Source of the DNA: Oscheius tipulae
Taxonomy: Eukaryota; Nematoda; Chromadorea; Rhabditida; Rhabditidae
Direction: 5' to 3'
NCBI GenBank assembly: GCA_037178975.1
Contig: JASJZH010000004.1
Coordinates: 3,844,001-3,908,000 of the forward strand
Length of the DNA: 64,000 bases
A program made the position numbers and the translations under genes. The notes below the pieces were generated by a model. The model searched no databases. It was not told where the DNA came from and saw only the letters and a program-made list of their open reading frames with translations. The stretch's first letter is position 1. Each line of letters starts with the position of its first letter. Shown piece by piece: positions 26,477 to 38,671 of the stretch.

Positions 26477-27095
26477 ATGAATTCTGAGCAGTCGTCCTTC
26501 TCCAGTCTCGACTCGTGGGTTGATGATGAGGATATCACAATTGAATCCAGCTGTCGAACGGTATTTCTTCCCTTCTATTCCACGCCTTCTTCCAGTTAGA
26601 GACGAACCGTCTTGAACTCCATAGTTTCAATTCCGCAAAACATTGCTCGGACAATTCAATAATCTTGGACCCGATCTACGAGAATCTCGACCGGAAAGCA
26701 TTTGAAACTGCCTCTGTATATGGTGAGTACGTCCAAAGCTTGCTGATGCAGTAGTTTTAGGCCAACTTTTGCGCTGTCGAATAGAGCAGATAAAAAGCAG
26801 TAAACAGAGAGCGCAATTGGTGGAACACATCTATCGGTTATTTTACCTGGAAAAAACATTCCAGCCGAGCAACGACACTATTGGTGAGAAAGGTGTTGTA
26901 GAATATGGAAAATAATAATTTCCAGTAAACCTGGTGGAAGAACAATTAGTTCGATTGATTGATAGCGATCCAAAGAAATTTCGCTCTCTTGCCGAACAGT
27001 TGTGCCAAATTCTCCATCGACCTCAGAAGAAGAACAGCAGAATTTCTTTGTTCAGGAGCAGTATTCGAAAGATGTTCACGAGAGATTCAAAATAG
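26477..27095 (+). CDS. Small, mainly helical protein of unknown function
   Basis: Four short exons give about 170 residues. It starts MNSEQSSFSSLDSWVDDEDI at 26477; exon 1 ends near 26560 and joins in frame to LETNRLELHSFNSAKHCSDN. Later exons give GQLLRCRIEQIKSSKQRAQL, VEHIYRLFYLEKTFQPSN and VEEQLVRLIDSDPKKFRSLA, then EQLCQILHRPQKKN and a basic tail ending at 27093-27095. Introns have good GT/AG ends and phases fit throughout. The protein has an acidic start, a central helical region and a Lys/Arg-rich C-terminus, with no signal peptide or membrane span. I do not recognise the family. Confidence 0.6.
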
Positions 27096-27175
27096 TACAT
27101 TTAATGAACATTTATCATAATTGGCAACGGAAAGGATAAGAGATCAAACATACACATACAGTTGAGCTGGAGGAT

Positions 27176-28707
27176 TCAGAATGACGGCTTGCCTTGGATC
27201 TGTGAAGACGGCTGAACAGGTGGTTCCGGAACGAAAGAGTACAAAGGAGTTGGATGAGGCTGAGCAGAAGTGAAGTCAGGCTGACCAGGAGATCTTTGTG
27301 CTATGTGAGGGAAGAAAGGAGATGGAAACATCGGAGCAGCAAAAGGTGGCTGAAAACAACTGTTCGGATTCGAAGAAAAACGTTGCTTACAGCCATCTGT
27401 GGCATGGTTGTCGGGGCAGTCATCGGTCCGGAAGGTTGCTGAGAGTTCCGAAGTTCCGGATTCGGTCCAGAGAATGGTCCTGGCATCGGGAACGCATGAG
27501 GAGGAGGCATGAACGGAAATGGAGGCATCTGTCCATTATGAGCAGCTATACGTCGTTTGTATGTATAAAAAAGGGAGAGGAACCTCTGGAGGTCATCAAT
27601 CGATGGTGATGCATCTGCCAGGCATGGATTTGATACTGTCTCATCTGGGGATGCATAGCCATATGAGGATTGTGCTGCATTCGAAAACCTGAATCCGGAT
27701 AAAAACTGGAATAGACGAGCTTACCTTGCGGAATATGAGGAAACGGAGGCATTCCGACATGCATCGGCATCATTTCTGATGGGAAAGGATACGGGAAATG
27801 CGGTGTCTGAGGCTGAACCAGTGGATGTGAAGACATCGACGAAGGGCCGCTATTAGGCATTAGACTATCATTTGAAATGGGAATATTGCCAGCGAGATCA
27901 GTGGTTGACTTCGAAGAACGCTCTCTACAACGAAGAGAAAACTGGACACTAACTGAAAGTCTACCTCTTATTCTGATTCTCGGCAACGACCTCTGACATT
28001 TTAGTAGATGGTTGAAATTCGCTAGAATTGGCCATCATTTCCATCCGTCTAAACATAATTTAATTTGAGGAGAAACAGTAGAAACACATACCTGAGAGGA
28101 TTGAATGAAGTTTCAGGCTCTCCGATAGTTTCGTAGACGGGTTCTTCATTGACCGACTCATCCTTTTTGCTATTTTTCGAACACGATGCTTCATCATCGT
28201 CCTAGTTAAATCAGTATTTCAAAGGAATAGAAACATACATCCAGCTTTCTTTTCAAGATCATCAGATCTCCGTGTTCGCTGATTCGGTTCTTCTCGTGAT
28301 CAAAGGCGAATTGAGCTTGCTTCACTCGTAGTTTCTCCTCCTCGGCAAGTTTCTGCTTATACTGTTCGTACCATTCCGCAATGTTTCTAGCCTTTCCCTG
28401 CTCCAAATCTTCAGCAGCCAGATTTGCCATTTCCGTCCTAGAAGTTTTCTTACAAAAGCAATGGCAAAAGATACGTGAGCCAGATCTTCGGCACAGACGA
28501 TTCCGGCAGACTAGGATCATTTACTGGAGCTGGATTTGCGGTGGCCGGAGAGGAACAGTTTAATGAATTCGTGTACTAAACTAATAGTAAGGGCGTAAAA
28601 AAATGGGATACCAGCTGGTTGGAAGAAGGTCGGGAGGAACATAGCGTAATAGGCGGATAAACAGCCGAAGAGTCGCAAGACGATGGATTTGTGCTAGGAC
28701 TTGCCAT
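27176..28707 (-). CDS. Pro/Met-rich protein with a charged helix, function unknown
   Basis: Minus-strand gene starting MASPSTNPSSCDSSAVYPPI at 28707, just after an AG acceptor, and ending VQPSSQIQGKPSF at 27176. A central exon encodes a long charged helix (NLAAEDLEQGKARNIAEWYE followed by QYKQKLAEEEKLRVKQAQFA), then an acidic linker with VNEEPVYETIGEPETSFNPL. The rest is rich in Pro, Met, Gln and His (for example HPLVQPQTPHFPYPFPSEMM), typical of nuclear or RNA-granule disordered regions. No catalytic motif is present. Its start lies 123 bp downstream of the GatA stop on the same strand, so it may be the last member of a tandem transcription unit. Confidence 0.6.
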
Positions 28708-28829
28708 CTACGTCCTGAACAATGTGAATGAGGCGGAATATCAAGAGATAGCCAGCGGATGAACACCACGGGAAGAATATTACAACAAGAATAGAAAAAT
28801 CTTATAATTTATTGGCAGACCAACTATTT

Positions 28830-30532
28830 TTATCTAGAGTCGTACAATTGTTGTGCTAGGGAGCAAACGAAAAGATCATTCTGTGCTGATGAAATCAGTT
28901 GAACAGCTACCGGAAGACCTTCATCCGACACACCGAGTGGAATTGATATCGAAGGGATTCCTTGGAGCGGAAATTGACGATATTATTAAAAAAAACCATA
29001 CCACACATGTTGACCGATTGTGTATAAAAGTCGTCCTCGTCCTCTCGCTGGAAATTACCTGATGAGAGCTGGGAAAAAAGAGGAGCGGGCCCTGCAGCTG
29101 TCGGAGTCAATAGCACGTCTACGTTTTTCCATATCGCCGCGTAGTCATTGACAATAGCTCGTCGTACTCGATAGGCGTAATCTACATATCTCTGTCTATG
29201 TCTGAAAGTAGCGATTAAAAGGCAAAATCTAAAAACTAACTGTTTCATCAGGAAATAATTTCCAGCCATAATTCGCCGTCTGACTACACTGTTCAGCGAT
29301 TCACTTCTAGAATTAGCATAGAGATCCACAGTTGAGACTTCGTTTTTGCTGCGATGGCCATAAGCAACACCATCATATCTGCAAGAAACCGCATAACTGC
29401 TTTTGAATAAACGCATACCGTGCCATATTGGAAGAAATATCCGCAGCAGAAATGACTTGATAGCAGTCGAGTGACAGCTTTGTTGTTGGTAGCGAAACCG
29501 TTACAAGAGATGCTCCTAATGATTTGACGATATTAGCTGCTCGGTTCCACGTTTGCCACCCGATGTCCGTTAGAAACTCATTGTGATATTCCTTCAAACG
29601 AGCCAAATGAGACTAAAACGATCATACCTTTGGAATTCCGACTTTTAATCCACGAAAATAGCCCTTCTTATCCGATTTGCACTCAATAGAAGTAGAATCA
29701 TTGACATCTTTCTCGGAGAGCATCGCTAGAAAGCAAATGTTTAAAAAAAAAAAAGACAGAACCTTACAGAAGTATTTGGCACAATCAAACGCTGTCTTCG
29801 CAATTATGGCAGGAGTGTCCAGTCCGTTCACCTATATCCTCATAGCGCAATGACTCCAAACTCACAAGAGGTATCAGTCCATGACGTGAGATAGATCCAT
29901 ACGTCGGTTTCAATCCAAAACATCCAGTAAAAGCAGCCGGATTTCGAGTTGATCCTCCTGTATCGGAGGCTAACGCGCTTCAAAACTGACTGATTAAAGG
30001 AAAAGCAGACGTAAACCCATACCAATCAGCAATATCGAGCTGTACAGCCACTCCTGAGCCGCCAGAAGAACCTCCTGGAATGTGCCAATCGTCGTCGTTG
30101 TTGGAAAATGCTGCTTTAACTGGACCGAAATAACCCAAAGCCGACGATGTTCCCATTGCGAACTCGTCAAGATTGCTTTTACCGATTACACAGCCACCTA
30201 AAGCCGAAATTTTAGATAAAGGTAAGTCCACAAAAAACATACCTCGATTAACTAGTTTCTGTACGGCCGTGGCGTTATATGTTGGAACGTAGTCTTTAAG
30301 CATTTTTGAAGCACATGTTGTTCTAACATTTTTGACACTGAAAACCAAATGCAGTCGAGGCAAAGGAAAATACTTACGTGAAGCAGTCTTTGACAACTAC
30401 TGCAAATGGTTGTAGTCCTTTTTGCAGCGCCTCCTTTTCTTGTTGAAGAGCGAGATTAAATGTTTCCGAAATTAGTACTCCGTGCTTACGAAATTTGACT
30501 GCTCGTTCGATTGCCTTTTCTATAACGGTCAT
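28830..30532 (-). CDS. Mitochondrial glutamyl-tRNA(Gln) amidotransferase subunit A (QRSL1/GatA)
   Basis: This minus-strand gene starts [20 protein letters not shown] at 30532 and stops at 28830. It belongs to the amidase-signature family: the Lys lies in AVVVKDCF, the cis-Ser in [17 protein letters not shown] (about 30020-30065) and the nucleophile Ser in [18 protein letters not shown] (about 29920-29975). [20 protein letters not shown] is highly typical of GatA, and the later [13 protein letters not shown] and [15 protein letters not shown] segments fit. GatA releases ammonia from glutamine for GatB to convert Glu-tRNA(Gln) to Gln-tRNA(Gln) in mitochondria. No strong mitochondrial presequence is obvious in the first residues, though the N-terminus is basic. 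All three catalytic residues appear present. It follows VPS8 on the same strand. Confidence 0.93.
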
Positions 30533-30864
30533 TCAATCTTAAAAAAGTTTAGTTGTTCACGAAAAAAAGGGGAGGAAAAAGGGAAAAGAGAAACCGAACC
30601 AAACGCAGTTTTCAAAATTCGCGCGTTAACGCAGAAGCTGACCGCAACTGTTACTGATGTAAAGGGGTGTAACATTTATTTTTCTTTACCAAATAAGAAG
30701 ATTTCTTCAAATTCAGGACATTGTATTTATCTGAATAGATTCTGTGCTGTTCTCATTAGAAGAGAAGAGAAAACTGACACGAAGAAATCAAGTAAAGTTT
30801 CTATTGAAAGAAGTGTATATCACAATCAGTATATCCGTAAAGCAAAAGCACCATTAATGGACAA

Positions 30865-33800
30865 TCATGGCACCAATCTTAGTTCTTCGTTCCATTTGGC
30901 GAAGACTTCTCGCTTATGCACAGGCGCCTTGTTCCTCAGAAGAAGGACACTTTTCGGACTGTCACGTTGTTTGGAGCACGGACAAGATCTTGTACCGGAA
31001 TCGCAGTCGATATGAACAGTGTGACCACATCTGAACTATTTCCTATTGATACTTGAGTGACTGCATACCCGTAGACGTAGGAAGCCTTGTTCACTGTTGA
31101 ACTGTGGCAGTGGTAGCAGGCGTGTATAGTCAATCTATGTGTTTGTCTGTATGACTGACTGCAGAAGTTCTGAAGAAGATCTGAGTTCTCATATTCCTGA
31201 GAAAATGGAAGTAGATTTAATCAACCCAGCACCATACCATAGTTTGAACAATTGAAGTCAGTAGAAGTTTCTCGTACTTACAGCTTGATAACATCTCGGC
31301 AATCACTGACCGCGTTAGCCTGAATTCTATGTGTTTGTTGTTCCGCATGGAACTTACGACAGATTGCCGTCTCTAAAGGACTGACATCCCAGTAGGCACG
31401 TGAAGAGTTCCGAAGCGTGATGACTACCTCCGGACATTGTTTTCCTCAGAAGAATGACCAGACGACTGTCCATTTCTGTGATCGAAAAAAGTGTCATGAA
31501 CCTGTAAACCTTACCTCTATCTGACGAATCTCGGCAGTGTCTTACAACTTCTCTAAAAGAACGAATCAGCCAGTTCTGTTCATTAGCTTCAACTACATGT
31601 CTTGAAACGAGATGGAGCAGCTCATCGATCCACGTGACTAAATATATTCTGTCATTTCTTCGCTGCATCAACAAACCCATTTCTGATTCGGAAGAAGCAC
31701 TGGAAACCTTCCCGAAAATGAGATCAAAGGCTCTTTGAGTGAAGCCTCTTGCTTCTAGTAGAAGAATCTTCAAACAGATTGCTGCTGTCTTCTTCTCGAA
31801 CATACCCCTGTGTGAAAGTTCTCCGCCGGCATGACCAAATTGAGACAGAAATCGTTTCGAGACCCCATGGGCAACCAGTAAGTAAGAACTTCCTTCAAAT
31901 CTTGGTCGGAATACTGGCAAACTTCAACGAGTCCCTTGAAGTAGATGTCGAACAGTCCCTCATCCAGTTCTTCGTCTCCTGTTAGGAAGTTCTCTTGTCT
32001 CTCTCGTCTGTTCCGACCTTATTACCCTGTTCCGGTCAACCCACCGTATTTCAAAGGAGGCTCTGATTAGCTCGAAGTGTTTCAGACTGGCGTCTTGACT
32101 TCCCAGTGAAGTGTAGAAGTTGGGAAAGTCATCGAGCAGCATATTGGCGGTCTGAACTGAATCGATTCTACTCAGTTCCTGAAACAAATTATTCGACCAA
32201 AATATTAAAGAATGATGACCTGGAGATGGCTTTTAATAAAAGAAGTGATTTCCGCCAGCTCTTTCTGTGTCAAATCGGCCGAAAGAATCCTCTTCACAGT
32301 CAGGAAAACCGAATGGAGGTTGTTTTCTGTTCCGGACAGAAAAGCTTTGAGAATTTCGACAAAGTTTCTTTGTGAGAAGTAGATGAAACAACAGATTTGA
32401 GATCTATAAGCAGTTGTATTCAAACAACTCTTCGTTTACCGAAATGGATGAAGGGACAGCCGCAGGAAGAGTTGTCGGTCAAGGTGAGGTACTCTTTCCA
32501 TGAGGTCAATTACTGTACTCTCGGCGGATTCTGGCAAGGAAGGAATCCGCAAAAGAGTGCAAACACACTGAAAAAAATATCGGTACTTATTCAATTCAAG
32601 AGCTTACTCTTTCAAGAAGGTCGATCGGAACGATGATCCGACAACTGTCCACCAGACGAATAACCATGACGAGGTATTGAACAATTACATCCATAGTTCC
32701 AAGAGAATCACAGATATCTCCCAACTAAAAGAGATCCCAAGAGTTCGCTACAAGAATTACCATGTCGATGAGACGCTGTAGTCGTCCCTCACTGGCCTTG
32801 AAAAGATGAGAATCGAGGCACGTTGTGATGACATGGAAGAACTGCTGGGCATCGAACAAAAGTAGAACTCTCATGTAGGGGTATTGTAAACTGGACGAAC
32901 TACCGTCTTTTCCTCGCAATGATGTTATACAACGATACACCTGAAAACTGGAAGAATGATTGAATGCAACTTGCTCACGTCGAGAGGAACTTTCTCTTTC
33001 AGATCCAGCGGCAACCCTCCAATAGGATAGCCATGACCAGCGAGACAACACTGGATGTAGAGGAGAAGTCGATTGCCCTGTTCCAGCTCCGAATCGCTCA
33101 AAACATCGTTTGCTGCGAACTGTGAAACAGAGTCGAGCATTTCTTCTAAAGGCCCTATGTAATCGAGAAGAGCCTTATTCATGACGTGGATAACTCCGTC
33201 AAAGAGGTGATTCTGTCTACAGACTGTCATAACCTGAACACTATTTGATGAAAGCATGATTAAGACCAAACCATGTGGATGTCTACGGAATGAATTGGAA
33301 AACGGCAAATGGCGGACTGTAATTGGGAGAAGTGTCCTTCGTTGACTAGATATGCCAGATAGGCACTAACTAACGATGGCGGAGCAGACTCAAGGTCTCC
33401 GTCCAATACGAACTCGTCCAGTGATTCCAAAAAGACGTTTCGAAGGACTTCTTCCGTTTCGAATCTGGACAAATACCAGCCGCAGTCGTGTATTACTTAC
33501 TTTGACCATACGAAATCGTAAAGGAACGACTGCTGGGAGCTTTCCACACCAACATGTAGCAGGGTCTGAATGTGTTTTCTGCAGTCGGAAGAAGTAGAGT
33601 TGTCAAAAATGAAGTCGGTCAAATCCTCGAGCGCGGCTAGAAGAGGAACTACTAAAGTGGTTGTGAAACCGACCTCGAAGAAGATGCTCCAATTTGGTCC
33701 GAGTACAGAATGTTGGCTTGATACGTGCCTTGATTAAATCCAAGAGAAACAGACACGGAGACACCGCATCTCCTCGTTGTCTGTACCTTGCCAGCTGATC

Positions 33801-35392
33801 CAACTCGTTATTCGATTTGACGACATAGAGACCTTCGTGAGTTAGAAGAAAAAGCGACTCGTTGCAACGGAAGATCGATTGGTAACAAGTTCGTTCGGCG
33901 AGAAAACTCATCGCGGCTGAGATTTTTCCACCGGATTCACAAGCCTTGGAAAAGTACTACCGAAAAGTCTCTTCTTACCTTGTAGGTAAAAGTCGAGAAG
34001 ACAATCGGCAGCTCGTTTTCCAGTCCCTGTGAAACTGTTCCTGTCTCCGGATTCACGACAGCAGACTCTCCTTTCTGATCGAAGACAATGATTCCTAAAC
34101 ATATTCTGTTACTTTGAGCAGTAACCTTGCCATTTGAATTGATCCAGCACAAGGCAATGGCTTCGAATGGAAGGTGTAAAGATCGCAACAACACTGCTAC
34201 TTTCTGTTTGGTTCCGCACTTCTCTGGATAGAGAACGAATAGTGAAAGTTTTGTTCCTCGGCAAATACATATTCGAAGAACTTGCTTCTCCCCATCTTTC
34301 TAAAAGTTTTGCATCTCGAAAGATTTGTCTGACTGACGGATAAGTTGAAGTCAAAAAGTGGCGGATACTGCTCGCAGAAGTTGATTGGGAATGCGCAAAA
34401 GACAGCTCCTCCTTTCACTGTTGAAACTATCAAGATCTGTAACCTTACTATTCTGAATCATCCAGATTGTCCCACCTTTGTCATGGTCATGAGAACGACC
34501 AAGTTGGCCGGCAACGTCTTCAAACTCACAACTTCTCCATTACATCCCGAAAAGACGCATCTCACCTGACAAAACAATTTTTCATACGTTTTTCTCAACT
34601 AACCGAATGTGTGAGTTTTCGGGTCAAAGACAGCCGCATTCGGACCTCGAACACGTTTCCAGCTGTGTCAAGTGTAAGGAAATCGTTATTGGAATCGAGA
34701 TATACTATCTGAATATTGTGTTTTCAGGTAAGTAAAAAGAAAAACCTGTAAGAGTCCGGTCCCGGGCTGGACTGCGTCTCGAATCGTATAGATAAGTGCT
34801 CGTTTTTTCATGTTAAATATCTTTACAATGCCTCTGCCATAGCCTCCTGCCAAAAATCGACCGTCGTTGGAGAAGGCAACACATCCAACAGAACCGGATT
34901 CTGGTCCTCCTGGGAAGAACGTTTCTAATCTTCCCTGAACTTGTTCTACATGTTGCCATCGATAAGCGAAACCTCTGAATTGAACAGCATGATCATTCCA
35001 CGACTGCCACCAATTGCCAAGAGTCCTTTCGATTCGCAAATACAGGCTGGATTGCCACATTTGTTGACAAGAGAGGACAGCTGATGTGACTGTGATTCTA
35101 ACCAACGGAACTAGTTTAAATAACTGGATACTAACCAAGTCGTGAGAAAAATACGCCTGGATCAGTTCGATAGAGAAGGTTTGACGCTGGAGAAGCTCTA
35201 TTAGGCGATGACTCGGATCCGTCCAAGAAAGACAAACTCTCATCGAAATTGTTGACCTTTGGAATAGTTGAACACTAGACTAGACTGACTCACATTATTA
35301 AGGGCATCATCCAAAGTGGGAAAAAGCTGTTCCGAGTTGGTATCGTCAATCCATTCGCCGATCTCAATAGAGTCGGCCACCGAACTCCCCAT
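30865..35392 (-). CDS. VPS8 homologue, CORVET tethering complex subunit
   Basis: A large minus-strand gene with many short introns. It starts MGSSVADSIEIGEWIDDTNS at 35392, straight after GTTAG, and stops at 30865-30867. The N-terminal part is a beta propeller with WD-like repeats, for example GSVGCVAFSNDGRFLAGGYG followed by RGIVKIFNMKKRALIYTIRD (about 34790-34900), which closely resembles the VPS8 propeller. Long helical segments fill the centre (about 31350-34100). The C-terminus is a RING-type zinc domain: ACYHCHSS (about 31120), then CGHTVHIDCDSG and SCPCSKQR (about 30950-31035) across an intron. VPS8 is the Rab5 effector of the CORVET tether at early endosomes. The central helical exons were only partly traced, so the exact length is unknown. 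Confidence 0.78.
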
Positions 35393-35588
35393 CTAACGAG
35401 TCTCTTTATCGTCTACTTGCTTTCAAATATTCTACCGTCCTTTCAGCAAGATAACTACAGAAATTCTGCATACAAAACTTTATGGCATTGAAAGTTTGAC
35501 TACATCACAATAAAACAACCGTACCCTTAAAATTGGCCGAGGAACACCACAAACTGATTAGTTGAACTTTTTACAATAGATAAGGGCA

Positions 35589-36956
35589 TTACATGATGAT
35601 ATCAGGCTCGGGGACACTGACAGAAATACTTTTGTGAGGCAAGACCCGAGCTCCATTGAGATAAAGCTCTCCATATACTATTACATTGTCGCCTAGAACG
35701 CAACTGTTCTCCATTCGAACCCACCGTCCAATGGAGCATTTTCTAAAACTCGAATTGAAAACTGATAAACGAATCAAATGCCTTCCGATAATGCATTGAT
35801 TGATCCAAGAATGACTGTGAACAATTGAGTCGGCCAAAATAGTGGAATCCTTCAGACAGACGCCGTCTTCTACAACCACGCGTGGCCCAATTACCTGAGG
35901 TTTTTTTAAATGAAAAGATGGCGAATGAACTGGACGTACAACGTTCGGTCCTATTTTACAATTGGTTCCTATCTTGGCGGTAGAATCAACTAGTACATTC
36001 CCGTTGACATCATCACCCGAGGCTAGCATTTTGTTGTTTGTTGTTTGACAGTGACGCAGGTAGAGAGCCGTGCCTGAATGAATACGTTAGTTAATCAAGA
36101 GGAGTTGCTACCTTTGAGGAAGTCCCTCGGTTGCCCTACATCCATCCAGAAGCCAGGCAGAACGAAAGCGAAGAGATTTCTTGAAGATGCCATGCTAGGG
36201 AAAACTTCTTTCTCAATACTAGTTGGCTTCAATGGGATGCGATCGAGAATGGCTGGGTTAAAACTAAAAATACAGTTCAAATGGTGTAATAGAAAGACTC
36301 ACATGTACAGACCAGCATTGATCTTGTTTCCGACGTATTCTTGGGGCTTTTCTACAAACTCGGCAATCTCACCAGACTCTTCGTTGAAGACTACAACACC
36401 GTACTTTGACGGTTCTTCCACCTTCAACATAAATATGAACGGGATTCACCGTAAACTGACTTTTGTTACAGCGATGGTTCCCTCGTGACCGTGTTTCTTG
36501 TGAAATTCGAGCATTTGACGGAAGGGGAAATCACAAATGACATCACTGTTGAGCACGAAAAACGGCTCGTCATCATCCTGTACCAGTTCTTTCCTGAAGC
36601 AAGAATGTGCTAAATAGAAAGGAAGAATCACCTAGCGAGAGCAAGCGGGCCGGCTGTTCCAAGTGGTTCTTCTTCTAGGGAGAACACTAATCTGACTCCG
36701 AGCTTCTCGGCGTGTACTTTCATCTCTGCTTCGAGCTGTTCTGCGCGATAACTGAAACATATCATTATTTACTAATACTAGAAAAAAATTTTTACCTGAC
36801 TGCGAGGATAACAGTGGTTACTCCAGCGTTGGCGAGGGCTTCCATCTGATGGAGCATCATCGGCTTGTTAGCAAACTCAACCAAGGGCTTCGGTTGTGTG
36901 AGAGTTAATGGCCTCAGCCGTGTTCCGTATCCTCCGACAAGAATGAGAGCTCGCAT
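35589..36956 (-). CDS. Mannose-1-phosphate guanylyltransferase beta (GMPPB)
   Basis: Minus-strand gene starting [20 protein letters not shown] at 36956, one base after TTTCAG, and ending [11 protein letters not shown] at 35589. It makes GDP-mannose from mannose-1-phosphate and GTP in the cytosol, supplying N-glycan, O-mannose and GPI synthesis. The nucleotidyltransferase signature is [35 protein letters not shown] carries the metal-binding Asp region; [15 protein letters not shown] and [14 protein letters not shown] follow. The C-terminus is a left-handed beta helix of hexapeptide repeats ([20 protein letters not shown], then [20 protein letters not shown]). Length and motif order match the family. 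It is the first of four closely spaced minus-strand genes. Confidence 0.95.
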
Positions 36957-37374
36957 TCTGAAAGAAGTACATTACCACAAAAACTGAAATGCGGTTGAAG
37001 AGAGACGATATGATTCAGTCCGCGATAAAGTCGTCGCCCACCCAGCCACGTTTCAAACAGTTGCTCGTTCCAGCGAAAATATCAAAAGGGACCAACAGTT
37101 TCCCAGGAAAACTCCGTTTCTTCGGCTATTTGCAAGCGTTGTGATTCGCATGTTATGAACGCCCCCAAAATATTTGCTGAACCAGCATTCGCATATTCCA
37201 TGACAGCATTGAAAACTCAGCCAACAGGAAACAGGCGGAAAGTAGAACTTGCACATTTTCAGAAGTACATTTACGTTTTAGATATTTGTGCTGCACATTT
37301 TATCAAACCGTCTCCTGTTTCCTATTCTCGGAACCCTAAACTTCCTCATTTCATTCACATCATTTTCAGCTCTA
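36957..37374. promoter_or_regulatory. Bidirectional promoter interval, GMPPB / p24 gene
   Basis: About 0.4 kb separate the divergent start codons of GMPPB and the p24 gene. An acceptor (CATTTTCAG, ending about 37369) lies just before the p24 ATG. Short frames here show no coding evidence. Confidence 0.4.
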
Positions 37375-38310
37375 ATGCGATTCATTCTCCTGCCGATATG
37401 TCTCATTTGTCTCGTTGGAACTGTCTTTCCACTCATAACGGACGAAGAAACCTCGATGACAATTGAAGTAGGCGCATCAAAGGTTTGTTTCATCTTGTTC
37501 TAATTACACGTATTCAATCTTGCAGCAAGACTGTCTTCATTTTCCCGTATTGAAGCCAGAATACAGAGCTATTGAGCTCAACTATCTGGTATGAGAATGG
37601 AGGGAACCATCCTTACGAAGTGTTTAGGTTCTGAAAGGCGGAGAGCGAGACATCGACTTCTTCGTTCGTAATCCAACTGGCATAGAAATCTTCAGACATA
37701 TGAGATCCGCTTCTCATAGTCACAGGTAAGTGGTCTTCTGAGTTTACTCTAGTTTGTGTTTAGAATCAATATCGAGCCGCAGACTGGCCTTGGAGATTAC
37801 CAGATTTGTCTCGATAACACGTTCAGCTATGTATCCAGTAAAATAGTACGTTTTGATTTATCTATCAGTTACCTGCAGTTTTAGGTTGCTCTCTCCGTGT
37901 ACATTATCGATTCTAACGGAAACTATGCTGGAGATTTGAATCGTTTCGAAGCCAATCCCGCAATGGAGCTTTTGGTGGCTGCTCAAGTTTTCGAGGTTTC
38001 ATTTTTGTTAGCACATCACTATCTCGTTTCAGTCGAGCACAACACGCATCAAAAGCTCTCTAAACCGAATTGAAGGAGAATTGGACCACATTCGAACCAT
38101 TTCCTACCTGGTACTATTCTTTCTTTTCGCAAACACTTGTTTCAGGATCGTTCCAAATCGGAAGACAACTTTGAAATGGTCAACTTCTGGGGAGTCGTCA
38201 ACACTGTGGTGATGTTCTTAGCCGGCGTTGTTCAAGTCTTTCTTATCCGTTCGCTTCTTACGGAGAATTCGAAACTCGGGAAGTTGATGCGAGGAAAGTC
38301 GTCGTATTAA
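37375..38310 (+). CDS. p24/TMED family cargo receptor
   Basis: Seven short exons, start MRFILLPICLICLVGTVFPL at 37375 (cleavable signal peptide), stop at 38308-38310. The luminal GOLD domain has the conserved Cys pair (KQDCLHFPVLKPEYRAIELN and DYQICLDNTFSYVSSKI). It is followed by a coiled stretch (RIKSSLNRIEGELDHIRTIS) and one C-terminal membrane span (FWGVVNTVVMFLAGVVQVFL). The short cytosolic tail ends KLGKLMRGKSSY and lacks a terminal dilysine, so COPI retrieval would depend on a hetero-oligomer partner. p24 proteins cycle between ER and Golgi and sort cargo such as GPI-anchored proteins. The gamma (TMED1/5) subgroup is the best guess. Confidence 0.88.
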
Positions 38311-38671
38311 TCCACCTACTGCTTATTTTATTTATTACTTCATAATAGCCCAGCATTTTTTTTGAAGCCTTGTATTGTACTGGTAATGTCGGTTTTACTG
38401 CCTGGAAGCGGTCTGTGATATAAAGATGTTTACTACCATTCTCTTCATTAACTAAACTGCAACAAACATAAGCTGTAATACGGCCAAACAATCTAAAGAT
38501 TCTAAGACTGCCAGTACCAAGTAATAGAGGAGATGCAAAAGTTATTATGGAATCTGGCACTCGCAATAATTATTACTTGGATCGTCATAGAGAGACCAAA
38601 CCAAAAAAGCTATCACAACAAGAACTAAAAAGCCGGAACAGTGAAAGGACGTCGTAACTCGAATAGACTTT
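38311..38671. other. Tail-to-tail 3' flanks
   Basis: This interval holds the 3' UTRs of the plus-strand p24 gene and the minus-strand pyruvate dehydrogenase gene. The minus-strand frame at 38545-38769 overlaps the dehydrogenase coding end out of frame and is not a gene. Confidence 0.4.

Noticed and set aside
30482..31015. 177-codon plus-strand open frame
   Set aside because: It overlaps the 5' end of GatA and the RING end of VPS8 on the other strand, both supported by conserved motifs; its own residue use is Lys/Ser-rich without a domain.
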